NCBI RefSeq assembly: GCF_900105335.1
Contig: NZ_LT629770.1
Coordinates: forward strand, 558,001 to 622,000
Reading direction: 5' to 3'
Source: Microbacterium paraoxydans
Lineage (GTDB): Bacteria; Actinomycetota; Actinomycetes; Actinomycetales; Microbacteriaceae
DNA: 64,000 nt
Shown: one piece after another, positions 9,094 to 17,136 of the stretch
Numbering within the stretch: position 1 is the stretch's first letter
Layout of the letters: each line of letters starts with the position of its first letter
Position numbers and translations under genes: made by a program
Notes under the pieces: generated by a model
Databases searched by the model: none
Told to the model about the DNA's origin: nothing
Seen by the model: the letters and a program-made list of their open reading frames with translations, nothing else

Positions 9094-10803
9094 ATGAAGC
9101 AGTACAAGCTGATGGGAGCGCTGGCATTCACCGGCGTTCTCGCACTCGCGATCAGCGGGTGCGCTGCCGGAAACGGCGGCAGTGGCAACAGCGGCGACAA
9201 CGGCGAAGCTGCCGAAGTCGAGATGGCGAACTACAACCCGCAGCCCCGCGAGAACCTGAAGGAAGGCGGCGAGGTCAACTTCGCCATCCGCGAGGTCCCC
9301 GACCAGCTCAACGCATTCAACAGCGACGGCAGCGCGGACACCGCCCGCATCGCCGCGTGGTACACGCCGCAGCTGATCCTGATGGAGCCGGACGGCACGC
9401 AGTACAAGAACGACAACTACCTGTCGGAGTGGAAGAACGAGGTCAAGGACGGCAAGACGGTCCTGACGTTCACGTTCACCGACGAGGCCCACTGGAACGA
9501 CGGCACCGACATGGACTGGACCGCCATCGATGCCACGTGGAAGGCCAACCGCTCCTACGACGAGGGCTTCAACCCGAACGCGACCGACGGCTACAAGGAG
9601 ATCGAGTCCGTCGAGCAGGGCGACTCCCCCAAGACGGCCATCGTGACCTTCAAGGGCGAGTTCGCCTGGCCGCAGATGCCGTTCAACGGCGGCGTGATCC
9701 ACCCGGCCCTCGCCGACCCGGACGTCTTCAACGAGGCGATGATCGACAACCCGCACCCGGAGTGGGGTGCCGGCCCGTACACCGTCGACGAGTTCGACGC
9801 GAACAAGGGCTACATCTCCTTCAAGCCGAACCCCGAGTGGTGGGGCGACGCTCCGCTGCTCGACAAGGTCACCATGACGGGCATGGACGGCCAGGCTGGC
9901 GTCAACGCCTTCAAGAACGGCGAGGTCGACATGGTGGAGACGGGCTCTCAGGAGCTCATCGACCAGGTCAAGGACGTCGACGGTGCGGTCGTCTACCGCG
10001 CACAGCAGACGGCGAACACCATCCTGCAGGTCGACGCGACGAAGCCGCAGTTCGAGGACGTCAAGGTCCGTGAGGCGTTCTTCAAGGCCATCAACATCGA
10101 CCAGCAGAAGCAGATCGCCTGGAACGGCCTCGGCTACGAGGAGGACCCGGCCGGTTCGCTCACCCTGTTCTCCTTCCAGCCCGGCTACACCGACTCGATG
10201 AAGGCCGCCGGCTGGGAGTTCGACGTCGAGGGCGCCAAGAAGCTCCTCGACGAGGCCGGCTGGACCGAAGGCTCGGACGGCATCCGCGAGAAGGACGGCG
10301 TCAAGCTCTCCGTCGTCTACCCCATCTGGAACGACACCGCGACCGCCAAGGCGCTCGCGCAGTCGCTGCAGGCGCAGGAGAAGGAGATCGGCATCGACGT
10401 CAAGGTCGATGTGCGTCCCGCCAGCCAGTTCTCCGACGACTACACCTCGAAGAACTGGGACGTCTCCGGACTCCGCTTCACCTCGTCCGACCCGTTCGGT
10501 GCCGCCTGGTTCTGCCAGCTCTACTGCTCGGACTCCGGTCTGAACCTGTCGGGTGTCGGTGACGCCGAGCTCGACGCGGAGATCAAGGACAAGGTCGAGT
10601 CGCAGAGCGACCCCGAGGCGCAGACCAAGGCCGCCATGGAGCTCGAGCCCGAGATCTACAAGCGCTGGGGTCTCATCCCGCTGTACAACGGCCCGCAGAT
10701 CTACACGGTTCAGGAGGGTCTGGCTAACCTGACCCCGGAGCCTTACGTGGGTCTCGACCTGTTCGGCATCACGCCGGTCGAGAACGTCGGCTGGGAGAAG
10801 TAA
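9094..10803 (+). CDS. Lipoprotein substrate-binding protein of peptide-type ABC transporter (SBP family 5)
   Basis: 569 residues. A lipoprotein signal (hydrophobic stretch, then AISGC) anchors it outside the membrane. The body is the large SBP family 5 fold (VRYAFFKAIN-like VREAFFKAINIDQ, and AWFCQLYC near the end). It would deliver peptides, or possibly oligosaccharides as some family members do, to the permeases encoded upstream. AAAGGAG 5 bp before the ATG is a good ribosome site. The 133-bp gap after the ATPase gene leaves room for its own promoter. A strong hairpin follows the stop. Confidence 0.94.
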   Translation: MKQYKLMGALAFTGVLALAISGCAAGNGGSGNSGDNGEAAEVEMANYNPQPRENLKEGGEVNFAIREVPDQLNAFNSDGSADTARIAAWYTPQLILMEPDGTQYKNDNYLSEWKNEVKDGKTVLTFTFTDEAHWNDGTDMDWTAIDATWKANRSYDEGFNPNATDGYKEIESVEQGDSPKTAIVTFKGEFAWPQMPFNGGVIHPALADPDVFNEAMIDNPHPEWGAGPYTVDEFDANKGYISFKPNPEWWGDAPLLDKVTMTGMDGQAGVNAFKNGEVDMVETGSQELIDQVKDVDGAVVYRAQQTANTILQVDATKPQFEDVKVREAFFKAINIDQQKQIAWNGLGYEEDPAGSLTLFSFQPGYTDSMKAAGWEFDVEGAKKLLDEAGWTEGSDGIREKDGVKLSVVYPIWNDTATAKALAQSLQAQEKEIGIDVKVDVRPASQFSDDYTSKNWDVSGLRFTSSDPFGAAWFCQLYCSDSGLNLSGVGDAELDAEIKDKVESQSDPEAQTKAAMELEPEIYKRWGLIPLYNGPQIYTVQEGLANLTPEPYVGLDLFGITPVENVGWEK

Positions 10804-10817
10804 CATCCTCTGACACA

Positions 10818-10863
10818 TCTCGTGTCGAAGCGGGGTCGGTGGTCCATCCACCGGCCCCGCTTC
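10818..10863 (+). terminator. Rho-independent-type hairpin after the ABC operon (copy 1 of a 45-bp duplicate)
   Basis: GAAGCGGGG-T-CGGTGG pairs with CCACCG-G-CCCCGCTTC around a short loop (stem 10827-10863) directly after the binding-protein gene. There is no U-run, as is common in high-GC genomes. Positions 10818-10862 recur at 11155-11199 with one mismatch. Confidence 0.85.
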
Positions 10864-10968
10864 GTGTATCGTCGTCGCGCGAAAGGTATGGTCTCCGTTT
10901 CGGCGGGGAGGTCCCGGCTCCGCCGGGGGCTTCCGAAACGAGTGGCCGGAAACGAGATCGGAGGATCG

Positions 10969-11148
10969 ATGAAGAACAAGATTCGCGCGGGAGTGCTCGC
11001 CCTCGGCGTTGCGGCCGTCATGGTGTTGGGGTCTGGTGTCTCGGCAGGCGCGGTCGTGAAGCCCATACCGCAGGGCGACGGCGGCGGCGGGAAGATGGGC
11101 ACCAAGACGTGCTTCATCGGAGGTATGCGCGCGATCTGCCTGAAGTAA
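10969..11148 (+). CDS. Small secreted peptide with two cysteines, unknown function
   Basis: 59 residues starting MKNKIRAGVLALGV. A positively charged start, a hydrophobic core and GVSAGA-VV form a convincing Sec signal peptide with cleavage near residue 28. The predicted mature peptide is only ~31 residues: a PQGDGGGGK spacer, then GTKTCFIGGMRAICLK with two cysteines nine apart that could form one disulfide loop. The ribosome site GGAGG lies 5 bp before the ATG at 10969. It is flanked by two copies of the same terminator hairpin, so it is an independent transcription unit. No family is recognised; a signalling or bacteriocin-like role is only speculation. Confidence 0.7.
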   Translation: MKNKIRAGVLALGVAAVMVLGSGVSAGAVVKPIPQGDGGGGKMGTKTCFIGGMRAICLK

Positions 11149-11154
11149 AGGCCC

Positions 11155-11199
11155 TCTCGTGTCGAAGCGGGGTCGGTGGTTCATCCACCGGCCCCGCTT
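11155..11199 (+). terminator. Rho-independent-type hairpin (copy 2 of the 45-bp duplicate)
   Basis: Same stem as at 10827-10863, with one changed base in the loop side, located 7 bp after the small secreted peptide gene and 17 bp before the hydrolase start. It ends in CTTTCCTT, giving it a slightly better T-rich tail than copy 1. Confidence 0.82.
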
Positions 11200-11215
11200 T
11201 CCTTATGCTGAAGGC

Positions 11216-11947
11216 GTGACCGTCCAGACCGTCCTCGTGCACGGCATCCGCACGTCGGCCACCATGTGGCGGTCGCAGATCGAGTACCTGGAGGCACGCG
11301 AGCTCCCCGTCACCGCCGTCGACCTCCCCGGCCACGGCAGCCGGATGGACGAGGACTTCACCCTCCACGAGGCGCTGCACACGATCGACGCGGCCGTCCG
11401 CGCCGCGGCCGAGAGAGGCCCCGTGCTGCTCGTCGGGCACTCGATGGGCGGGCTGCTCTCCCTGGCATACACCGGTGGCGCGGAGACTCCCCCCGTCGAC
11501 GGACTCGTCGCCGCGGCGTGCACCTCGCTGCCCCGCGGCGCGGGGCTGCGTGCATACCGACTGTTCGCCAGGGCGGTCGACTCCCTGCCCGACCGTGGCA
11601 TGTGGCTGACGCAGCGGATGCTCGCTGCGACGATCCCCGAGGAGAATCGCGGTGATTTCGCCGCCGGCGGCTATGCGCTCGACATCCAGGACCAGACGCT
11701 CCGCAGCCTCGCCGCTCTGGACGTCGCCGCCGCTGTCCCCCGCATCGACGTACCCCTGTGGTTCGTGAACGGCCAGTACGATCAGCTCCGCTTGAACGAG
11801 CCCCTGTTCCGGCGTCTGGCCCCCGAGGCCGAGCTCATCGTCGTGCCGCGGACCACGCACCTTCTCACGGCCATGCGCCCGCGGGTGTTCAATGCCGTCC
11901 TCGCGCTCGCGATCGCGACGATCGAGCAGCGCACGGCGTCAGGCTGA
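11216..11947 (+). CDS. Alpha/beta hydrolase
   Basis: 243 residues. Expected features of the fold are present in order: an early VLVHGIRTSATMW strand-loop (oxyanion region), the nucleophile elbow GHSMGG, an acid-bearing strand near VNGQYDQ, and the catalytic histidine in RTTHLL. It is probably a cytosolic esterase or related hydrolase; the substrate cannot be inferred. The GTG at 11216 is chosen because the upstream part of the frame only translates the terminator hairpin. The 3' end overlaps the convergent MFS gene by 9 bp. Confidence 0.85.
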   Translation: MTVQTVLVHGIRTSATMWRSQIEYLEARELPVTAVDLPGHGSRMDEDFTLHEALHTIDAAVRAAAERGPVLLVGHSMGGLLSLAYTGGAETPPVDGLVAAACTSLPRGAGLRAYRLFARAVDSLPDRGMWLTQRMLAATIPEENRGDFAAGGYALDIQDQTLRSLAALDVAAAVPRIDVPLWFVNGQYDQLRLNEPLFRRLAPEAELIVVPRTTHLLTAMRPRVFNAVLALAIATIEQRTASG

Positions 11948-13177
11948 GAGCACTCGGGGCCGCGCGGCGGCGGTGAGCGCTCCCCCGACGAGCGACAGGA
12001 CAGCCGCCGCGAGGAAGACGAGCCAGAACCCGCCGGCCAGCGCGACGAGCCCGGCTCCGAGGACGGGCCCGATGAGTTGGCCGAGGGCGGCGGTCACGTT
12101 CACGATGCCGAGATCGCGCGCGTGGTCCTGCTCATCCGGGAGCAGATCGGCCGCGAACGCGAGTCCCACCGTCGAGAAGGCGCCGTAGCCGACGCCCATG
12201 AGTGCTGCGGCGATCATCGTCATCTCGAAGGTGGGCAGGGCCACGATCACCACACCCGATGCCGCCTGCACGACCGTGGCCGCCACCGCGAGTCGACGCC
12301 GCTCGCCTGTGCGGTCGGAGATGATTCCCGTGATCACCGAGGCGATAACGACGAAGACGGTGTAGACGACGATGAGGAGCAGGAGGTTGTCCTGTGCGGT
12401 CGCGCTCTCCTGCCCGAGGCCGTGCAGCAGGAAGAAGAGGAACAAGGCCGTCCCGAGGGCGTTGCCGATGTTGGTGACGAGCCGGCCGGAGAGCATCCAG
12501 GCGAAGTCGCGGTCGCGGAGCGACGCCAGGCGGGGACGCCCGATGCGCTGGGGACGGAGCGCTTCGGTGCTCGGCGGGTCCGGCAGCAGCAGCGCCGCGG
12601 CGATGCCCACCGCCGCGATGATGCCGGCGAGGAGCAGATACCCGGCGACGATGTCGAGGCCCAGCAGCACCACCAGCCCGACCCCTAGAACGATGCCGAC
12701 CGCCTGGCTCGAACCGACCGCGGCGGAGGCGGCGCCGCGCTGCGTCGTCGGGAGCTGGTCGGCGATGAGAGCGGTGAACGCGGCGGAGGAGACGGCGACA
12801 CCGATCGAGACGCCGATCCAGCCGGCGCCGACCGCCCACGGTCCCTCGGCGAATCCGGTGAGCACGAGACACGCGGCGGTGAGCACGACACCGCCGAGAG
12901 CCCACGGGCGACGCCGGTGCGCGCCGGCACGGGCGCGGTCCGAGAGCGCTCCGGCGAGCGGCCCGGCGACGACACCGGCGAGGCCACCCACTCCGAGCAC
13001 GATCCCGGAGGAGACGACGCCACGGATCCAGTCGTCCTCCGGAGTGTCGAGCTGCAGCGGGAGGAGGAGCTGGACCGGGGTGAGCTGGACGGTCCAGATG
13101 GCGAGCCAGGCGAGGGTGAACAACGACATCCAGCGCAGGCCCGCCCTGCGGGTGGCGACGCCCGAGGTACCGCTCAC
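11939..13177 (-). CDS. MFS transporter, probable sugar/glycoside permease
   Basis: About 412 residues with roughly 12 hydrophobic segments, the MFS-like loop AGALSDRARAGAHRRRPW between segments 2 and 3, and a second SDRTGERRRLAVA loop halfway. The GTG at 13177 overlaps the stop of the beta-glucosidase gene by 4 bp (GTGA), so the two are translated together. That coupling, plus some similarity to GPH/sucrose-type carriers, suggests it imports the beta-glucoside that the enzyme then cleaves. Export of another compound cannot be excluded. Confidence 0.85.
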   Translation of the reverse strand: MSGTSGVATRRAGLRWMSLFTLAWLAIWTVQLTPVQLLLPLQLDTPEDDWIRGVVSSGIVLGVGGLAGVVAGPLAGALSDRARAGAHRRRPWALGGVVLTAACLVLTGFAEGPWAVGAGWIGVSIGVAVSSAAFTALIADQLPTTQRGAASAAVGSSQAVGIVLGVGLVVLLGLDIVAGYLLLAGIIAAVGIAAALLLPDPPSTEALRPQRIGRPRLASLRDRDFAWMLSGRLVTNIGNALGTALFLFFLLHGLGQESATAQDNLLLLIVVYTVFVVIASVITGIISDRTGERRRLAVAATVVQAASGVVIVALPTFEMTMIAAALMGVGYGAFSTVGLAFAADLLPDEQDHARDLGIVNVTAALGQLIGPVLGAGLVALAGGFWLVFLAAAVLSLVGGALTAAARPRVLSA

Positions 13178-14547
13178 GCTCGTGCCGCCTCGGCGTTGCG
13201 GGCCGCACGAGCGCCCCCGATGAGCTCGCGATACCAGCCGTAGGAGCCCTTCGGGGTGCGCTCCCCCGTCGAGAAGTCCACGTGAACGAGACCGAACCGT
13301 TGCGTGTAGCCGTCCGTCCACTCCCAGTTGTCGAGCAGCGACCAGACCGTGTACTCCTCGACGGGGACGCCGGCGTCGATGGCCTCGCCCACCGCGTCGA
13401 TGTGCGCGGAGAGGTAGGCGATCCGGTCGATGTCCTCCACAGGACCGGCGACCTCGGGTTCCGGGAAGGAAGCTCCGTTCTCTCCGATGACGATCGGTGG
13501 CATGTCCGGGTGGCGGCGGTGCAGGTCGATCAGGAGAGCACGCAGCGCGGACGGCATGATCGGCCACTCGGGACCGAACCCGGTGACGGGGACTCCGGGC
13601 GTCGGCACGATCTCGAACGGGATGTCGTTCCCGGAAGCGGCGGCGGTGACGGTCGTCGGGTTGTAGAAGTTCACGCCGTAGAAGTCGATCGATCCCGCGA
13701 TGCGTGCGAGGTCATCACCGAGGATGGGCAGCGGCGGAAGCCCGAGCGCCTCCAGGTCCGGTGTCGTCCCGGAGAGCAGCGGCTCGCTGAACAGCCGGTT
13801 GTGCAGGAGGTCGTAGACCGCGGCTGCGGCATGATCCTCCTCGGTGTCCCGCAGCGGCAGGACCCAGGTGTGGTTGTTGACGAGCCCCACGCTCTCCGCA
13901 CCCTGGTGTCGCAGCGCGTCAGCGGCTCGGGAATGGGCGAGCAGCTGATGGTGGGCGGTCGGGAGCGCACCGTAGAGGAGCTGCCTGCCGGGTGCGAGCG
14001 CGCCGACGGCGTAGCCCTGCAGGGTGGTCATGGCGGGCTCGTTCAGGGTGTACCAGGACGACACCCGGTCTCCGAGGCGGGCGGCGACGAGGGCGGCGTA
14101 TTCACCGAAGCGTTCGGCGGTGTCACGGGTGAGCCAGCCGCCGTCGGCCTCGACGCGGCTCGGCAGCTCCCAGTGGTAGAGCGTCGGGAACGGTGTGACT
14201 CCGGCCTCCAGCAGAGCATCGATGACGCGGGCGTAGTGGTCCAGCGCCGCGACGTTCCCGGGTCCGCGTCCGTCCGGCTGCACGCGCGCCCAGGGAATCG
14301 AGAACCGGTACCGATCGAGTCCGAGACCGGCCACCAGGTCGACGTCATCCGCCACACGGCGATAGCTGTCGCACGCCGGCTCCGCCGTCGAGCCGTCGCG
14401 GATGCGTCCGGGCTTCGCGATCTCGTCGTCCCAGATCGACCGGCCCGCTCCGTCGGCACGGCGGGAACCCTCGATCTGGATGGATGAGGTGGCGGCGGAC
14501 CAGCGGAGCCGCGCACGCGCGGTCGGGTCGGTGCTGAGGGGGGTCAT
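13174..14547 (-). CDS. GH1 family beta-glucosidase
   Basis: 457 residues, the normal length for a cytosolic GH1 enzyme. It starts in the family way (RLRWSAATSSIQIEG). The acid/base glutamate lies in YTLNEPA, the nucleophile glutamate in VIGENGAS, and the C-terminal SLLDNWEWTDGYTQRFGLVHVD is diagnostic. It hydrolyses beta-linked glucosides such as cellobiose or aryl-glucosides. The ATG at 14547 has AAGGAG upstream. It is the first gene of a two-gene unit with the MFS transporter. No LacI-type regulator is adjacent. Confidence 0.95.
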   Translation of the reverse strand: MTPLSTDPTARARLRWSAATSSIQIEGSRRADGAGRSIWDDEIAKPGRIRDGSTAEPACDSYRRVADDVDLVAGLGLDRYRFSIPWARVQPDGRGPGNVAALDHYARVIDALLEAGVTPFPTLYHWELPSRVEADGGWLTRDTAERFGEYAALVAARLGDRVSSWYTLNEPAMTTLQGYAVGALAPGRQLLYGALPTAHHQLLAHSRAADALRHQGAESVGLVNNHTWVLPLRDTEEDHAAAAVYDLLHNRLFSEPLLSGTTPDLEALGLPPLPILGDDLARIAGSIDFYGVNFYNPTTVTAAASGNDIPFEIVPTPGVPVTGFGPEWPIMPSALRALLIDLHRRHPDMPPIVIGENGASFPEPEVAGPVEDIDRIAYLSAHIDAVGEAIDAGVPVEEYTVWSLLDNWEWTDGYTQRFGLVHVDFSTGERTPKGSYGWYRELIGGARAARNAEAARA

Positions 14548-14768
14548 CGGGCTCCTTGACGTCGTCGTCGTTGAGGATGATTCTGCACCCGGTCCCACCC
14601 TCCGCGCGACGGCGTCTCGTCCGGTCGGTGTCGTTTCGCACGATCCCATCCGGTGCTGGTAGACTCGACTCTTGGCTTGCGTGTGGGTTCTTCCCTCACG
14701 ACCGCCGTGCAGCAGCCCTCTTCTGCTGCCGGCACTCCGAATAACTCCTGTACAGAAAGCGTCCACAC

Positions 14769-15029
14769 GTGGCAAACATCAAGTCGCAGATCAAGCGCAA
14801 CAAGACCAACGAGAAGGCTCACGCGCGCAACAAGGCCGTGAAGAGCGAGCTGAAGACTCTCGTCCGCCAGACCCGCGCGGCCGTCGCCGCCGGCGACAAG
14901 GCCGCAGCAGAGAAGAGCCTGAAGAAGGCCTCGGTCAAGCTCGACAAGGCCGTCAGCAAGGGTGTGCTGCACAAGAACCAGGCATCGAACCGCAAGTCGG
15001 CGATCGCCAAGCAGGTCGCAGCTCTCTGA
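14769..15029 (+). CDS. rpsT: 30S ribosomal protein S20
   Basis: 86 residues, Lys/Ala-rich, beginning [22 protein letters not shown]20 binds 16S rRNA in the small subunit. The start codon is GTG, often seen for rpsT. A 220-bp gap separates it from the divergent beta-glucosidase gene and should hold the promoter. A strong terminator hairpin lies 14 bp after the stop. Its position next to holA and lepA is the usual actinobacterial order. Confidence 0.98.
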   Translation: MANIKSQIKRNKTNEKAHARNKAVKSELKTLVRQTRAAVAAGDKAAAEKSLKKASVKLDKAVSKGVLHKNQASNRKSAIAKQVAAL

Positions 15030-15043
15030 GCTTCCGACTTCCG

Positions 15044-15074
15044 GAAAGCCCGTCTCCTCATGAGGCGGGCTTTC
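15044..15074. terminator. Terminator hairpin between rpsT and holA
   Basis: GAAAGCCCG and CGGGCTTTC form a perfect 9-bp stem with a partly paired loop (CTCC/GAG), followed by TGCTTT on the plus strand. It lies between two convergent genes and could serve both. Confidence 0.93.
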
Positions 15075-15096
15075 TGCTTTCCGGGAGGCGAGAGCC

Positions 15097-16134
15097 CTAG
15101 CCCCCGAACGGTTCACGGGTGGCGATGACCGTCACCATGCGCTCGAGCGCGAAGATCGGGTCGCGCGCCGCACCCTTGACCTCGGCGTCGGCGCGCGCGG
15201 TCGCCTGGATCGCCATTCCCAGGGAGCGCTCGTTCCAGCCCGCCAGGTCTCGCCGCGCGCGGTCCACCTGCCAGTCCTTCATCCCGAGGCGCGGGGCGAG
15301 CTGCCTGCTGGGTTCACGATTGCCGGCGACGCGCGCCATGGTGCGCAGCTTCATCGCGAACGCGGCGACCATCGGCACCGGGTCCGCACCGGAGGACAGG
15401 GCATGGCGGAGCGCCACGAGAGCCTCCCCGTAGCGACCGGCGATGGCGGTGTCGGCGACGACGAACGCCGACACCTCGACCCGGCCGCCGTAGTACTTGG
15501 TGACGACCTCTTCGGTGATGTCACCGTCGACATCGCCGATGAGCTGCTGACATGCAGCGGCGAGCTCGGTGAGGTCGTCGGCGAATGCCGAGACGAGCGC
15601 TCGGAGTGCCGGCGGAGCGATGCGCTTCTTGGCCGCCTTGAACTCCCCCGCCGCGAAGTCGACCCGGTCGCCGTCGCGCTTGATGGCGGGGCAGGCGATC
15701 TCGATCCCACCGCCGGTCCCCGCGCGGAGGGCGTCGAGGAGCTTCTTCCCGCGGACACTGGCTCCGGTATGCCGCAGAACGACGGTCGCGCCCTCCTGCG
15801 GGTTCTCCAGATACCCGATGGCCTCTTGGAGGAACGCGTCGGAGCACTTCTCCACGCCGGACACGCGGACCAGTCGCGGCTCTCCGAACAGCGACGGCGA
15901 GGTCAGGGAGAGCAGCGTGCCGGGAGCGTAGTCGTCGGCACGCACGTCGCTGACCTCGAGCGCCGGATCCTCGGCACGGAGGTAGTCGCGCACCCCGGCG
16001 ATCGCGCGCTCGGCGCAGACTTCTTCCGGCCCGGATACGAGCACCAACGGAGCGGGATGAGGCTCCCGCCACGACACCTGCGGGATCTTCGTGGCCTTCG
16101 CGCCGCCGCGGGAGGGAGGACGGGAAGCTGCCAT
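15097..16134 (-). CDS. holA: DNA polymerase III delta subunit
   Basis: 345 residues. The N-terminal nucleotide-binding-like domain (LVLVSGPEEVCAERAIAGVRDYL, SLFGEPRLVRVSGVEKC) and the C-terminal collar helices (KDWQVDRARRDLAGW) are typical of HolA, the subunit that opens the sliding clamp during loading. In related genomes comEA, comEC and holA form one unit; here a 0.9-kb islet carrying a lipoprotein gene separates holA from comEC. Confidence 0.94.
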   Translation of the reverse strand: MAASRPPSRGGAKATKIPQVSWREPHPAPLVLVSGPEEVCAERAIAGVRDYLRAEDPALEVSDVRADDYAPGTLLSLTSPSLFGEPRLVRVSGVEKCSDAFLQEAIGYLENPQEGATVVLRHTGASVRGKKLLDALRAGTGGGIEIACPAIKRDGDRVDFAAGEFKAAKKRIAPPALRALVSAFADDLTELAAACQQLIGDVDGDITEEVVTKYYGGRVEVSAFVVADTAIAGRYGEALVALRHALSSGADPVPMVAAFAMKLRTMARVAGNREPSRQLAPRLGMKDWQVDRARRDLAGWNERSLGMAIQATARADAEVKGAARDPIFALERMVTVIATREPFGG

Positions 16135-16167
16135 GGGACCAGCCTACCGGCGGCGTCGGACACCCGC

Positions 16168-16199
16168 CTCAGGGCGGCGCGACGTCGGTCCAGACGCGG
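16168..16199. repeat. 32-bp direct repeat, left copy (duplicate of comEC 3' end)
   Basis: Identical over 32 bases to 17105-17136; flanking bases differ on both sides. Read on the minus strand it encodes the final residues RVWTDVAPP and stop of ComEC, although no comEC reading frame is attached here. The 316-bp gap 16135-16450 otherwise holds only the palindrome at 16397-16429. Confidence 0.95.
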
Positions 16200-16396
16200 G
16201 AACTTGCGCCTTCCAATCACCACGCCGCCCACAACGCAGTTGCGGAGCCGATCGGCAGGCGATCGTCGAGCGTCGACACCCCGAATCGTGTTTCACGGAG
16301 GGACCGGAGACGATTCGCCCCAGATGATGACGTGCTGATAACAATCGCCCCGGCTCGCTCATCTGGCGATCTCCAGCCCGTCCGTCCAACGCTAGC

Positions 16397-16429
16397 GTGA
16401 GACTGCTGACGTCAGGTCAGCAATCTCAC
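16397..16429. promoter_or_regulatory. Imperfect palindrome upstream of the islet lipoprotein gene
   Basis: GTGAGACTGCTGAC and GTCAGCAATCTCAC form inverted arms matching at 13 of 14 positions around GTCAG; with a small bulge the pairing extends outward (AGCG/CGCT). It lies 22 bp before the ATG at 16451, so it could be a repressor operator, a leader hairpin, or a recombination structure of the islet. Confidence 0.6.
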
Positions 16430-16450
16430 TTACGCTTGGGGGACGCGCTG

Positions 16451-17017
16451 ATGCGCCTGTCAAAAAACAATTCCGCCGTGCTCGCTCTGGTGACCATGGC
16501 ACTTCTGCTCAGTAGCTGCTCAGCACCTGCGGCAGAGCCGAAGCCGCAGACGACCACTGCAGTGTCGAGCGATGACACCTCGGATGAGTCGGAGACGACA
16601 ACCGATGCATCGTTTGCCAATAACGTCCTTACCCTGCCCGCGTACACGATCACGATCACCGACACGAAGAAGATCGCCGTCGGCCAACCAGGCAACGAGT
16701 ATGGCGAGAAGCCTGTCATCGCTTTCTGGTACGAAGTCACGAACAACTCCGATGACACGATCGATCCGTCCACCGCGTGGATCGGCACCTTCACCGCGAT
16801 CCAAGACAATGACCCGAACGCCGTCAACGAGCTCGGCGTCGGAATGCTCCCGGACGAGCAGTTCCTCGACACCCAGCTGCAGGACATCAAGAAGGGCGGC
16901 ACTGTCGCCAACGCTGTTGCCTACGAGCTGGACGACGAGGCAACCCCGGTAGAGCTTGTCGCCTCTAACGACCTCGGCATGACCGAGATCGGACGCGCAA
17001 CGTTCACGCTGCAGTGA
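16451..17017 (+). CDS. Lipoprotein with DUF5067-like domain
   Basis: 188 residues. A lipoprotein signal (ALVTMALLLSSC) with the lipid-attachment cysteine near residue 22 is followed by a Ser/Thr/Glu-rich linker. The body resembles the immunoglobulin-like DUF5067 fold: YTITITDTKK, then FWYEVTNNSDDTIDP and IKKGGTVANAVAYEL. These are cell-surface proteins of unknown function, common in accessory regions of Gram-positives. The start is the ATG that gives a proper signal peptide; an upstream in-frame ATG at 16397 lies in the palindrome and is rejected. Only gene of the 0.9-kb islet. Codon third positions are less GC-rich than its neighbours. Confidence 0.82.
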   Translation: MRLSKNNSAVLALVTMALLLSSCSAPAAEPKPQTTTAVSSDDTSDESETTTDASFANNVLTLPAYTITITDTKKIAVGQPGNEYGEKPVIAFWYEVTNNSDDTIDPSTAWIGTFTAIQDNDPNAVNELGVGMLPDEQFLDTQLQDIKKGGTVANAVAYELDDEATPVELVASNDLGMTEIGRATFTLQ

Positions 17018-17033
17018 CCCACTGAGCGCGGCA

Positions 17034-17069
17034 TCGAACGGCTCCCGGCGCATGCTGGGAGCCGTTCGA
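17034..17069 (+). terminator. Terminator hairpin after the islet lipoprotein gene
   Basis: TCGAACGGCTCCC pairs perfectly with GGGAGCCGTTCGA around a 10-base loop. It lies 16 bp after the stop codon, within the islet. Confidence 0.92.
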
Positions 17070-17104
17070 AGTTGAGAGCCACGTGCGATGCCTCGTGAAT
17101 GGCG

Positions 17105-17136
17105 CTCAGGGCGGCGCGACGTCGGTCCAGACGCGG
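17105..17136. repeat. 32-bp direct repeat, right copy (native comEC 3' end)
   Basis: Exact copy of 16168-16199. Here it is the last coding part of comEC, including the TGA stop. Confidence 0.95.

Larger units (their letters stand above)
16168..17104. mobile_element. 0.9-kb islet between holA and comEC, bounded by a 32-bp direct repeat of the comEC 3' end
   Basis: The 32 bases at 16168-16199 (CTCAGGGCGGCG... CAGACGCGG) recur exactly at 17105-17136. The second copy is the coding 3' end of comEC including its stop codon; the first is a detached duplicate on the holA side. Between them lie an imperfect palindrome, one lipoprotein gene and a terminator, and the base composition is visibly less GC-rich than the neighbours. 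This layout looks like integration at the 3' end of comEC that rebuilt the gene. No recombinase is encoded inside, so the mechanism is open. Confidence 0.75.

Noticed and set aside
9016-11184. 722-codon minus-strand frame opposite the binding protein and small peptide
   Set aside because: Antisense frame across several real genes and hairpins without domain or ribosome site.
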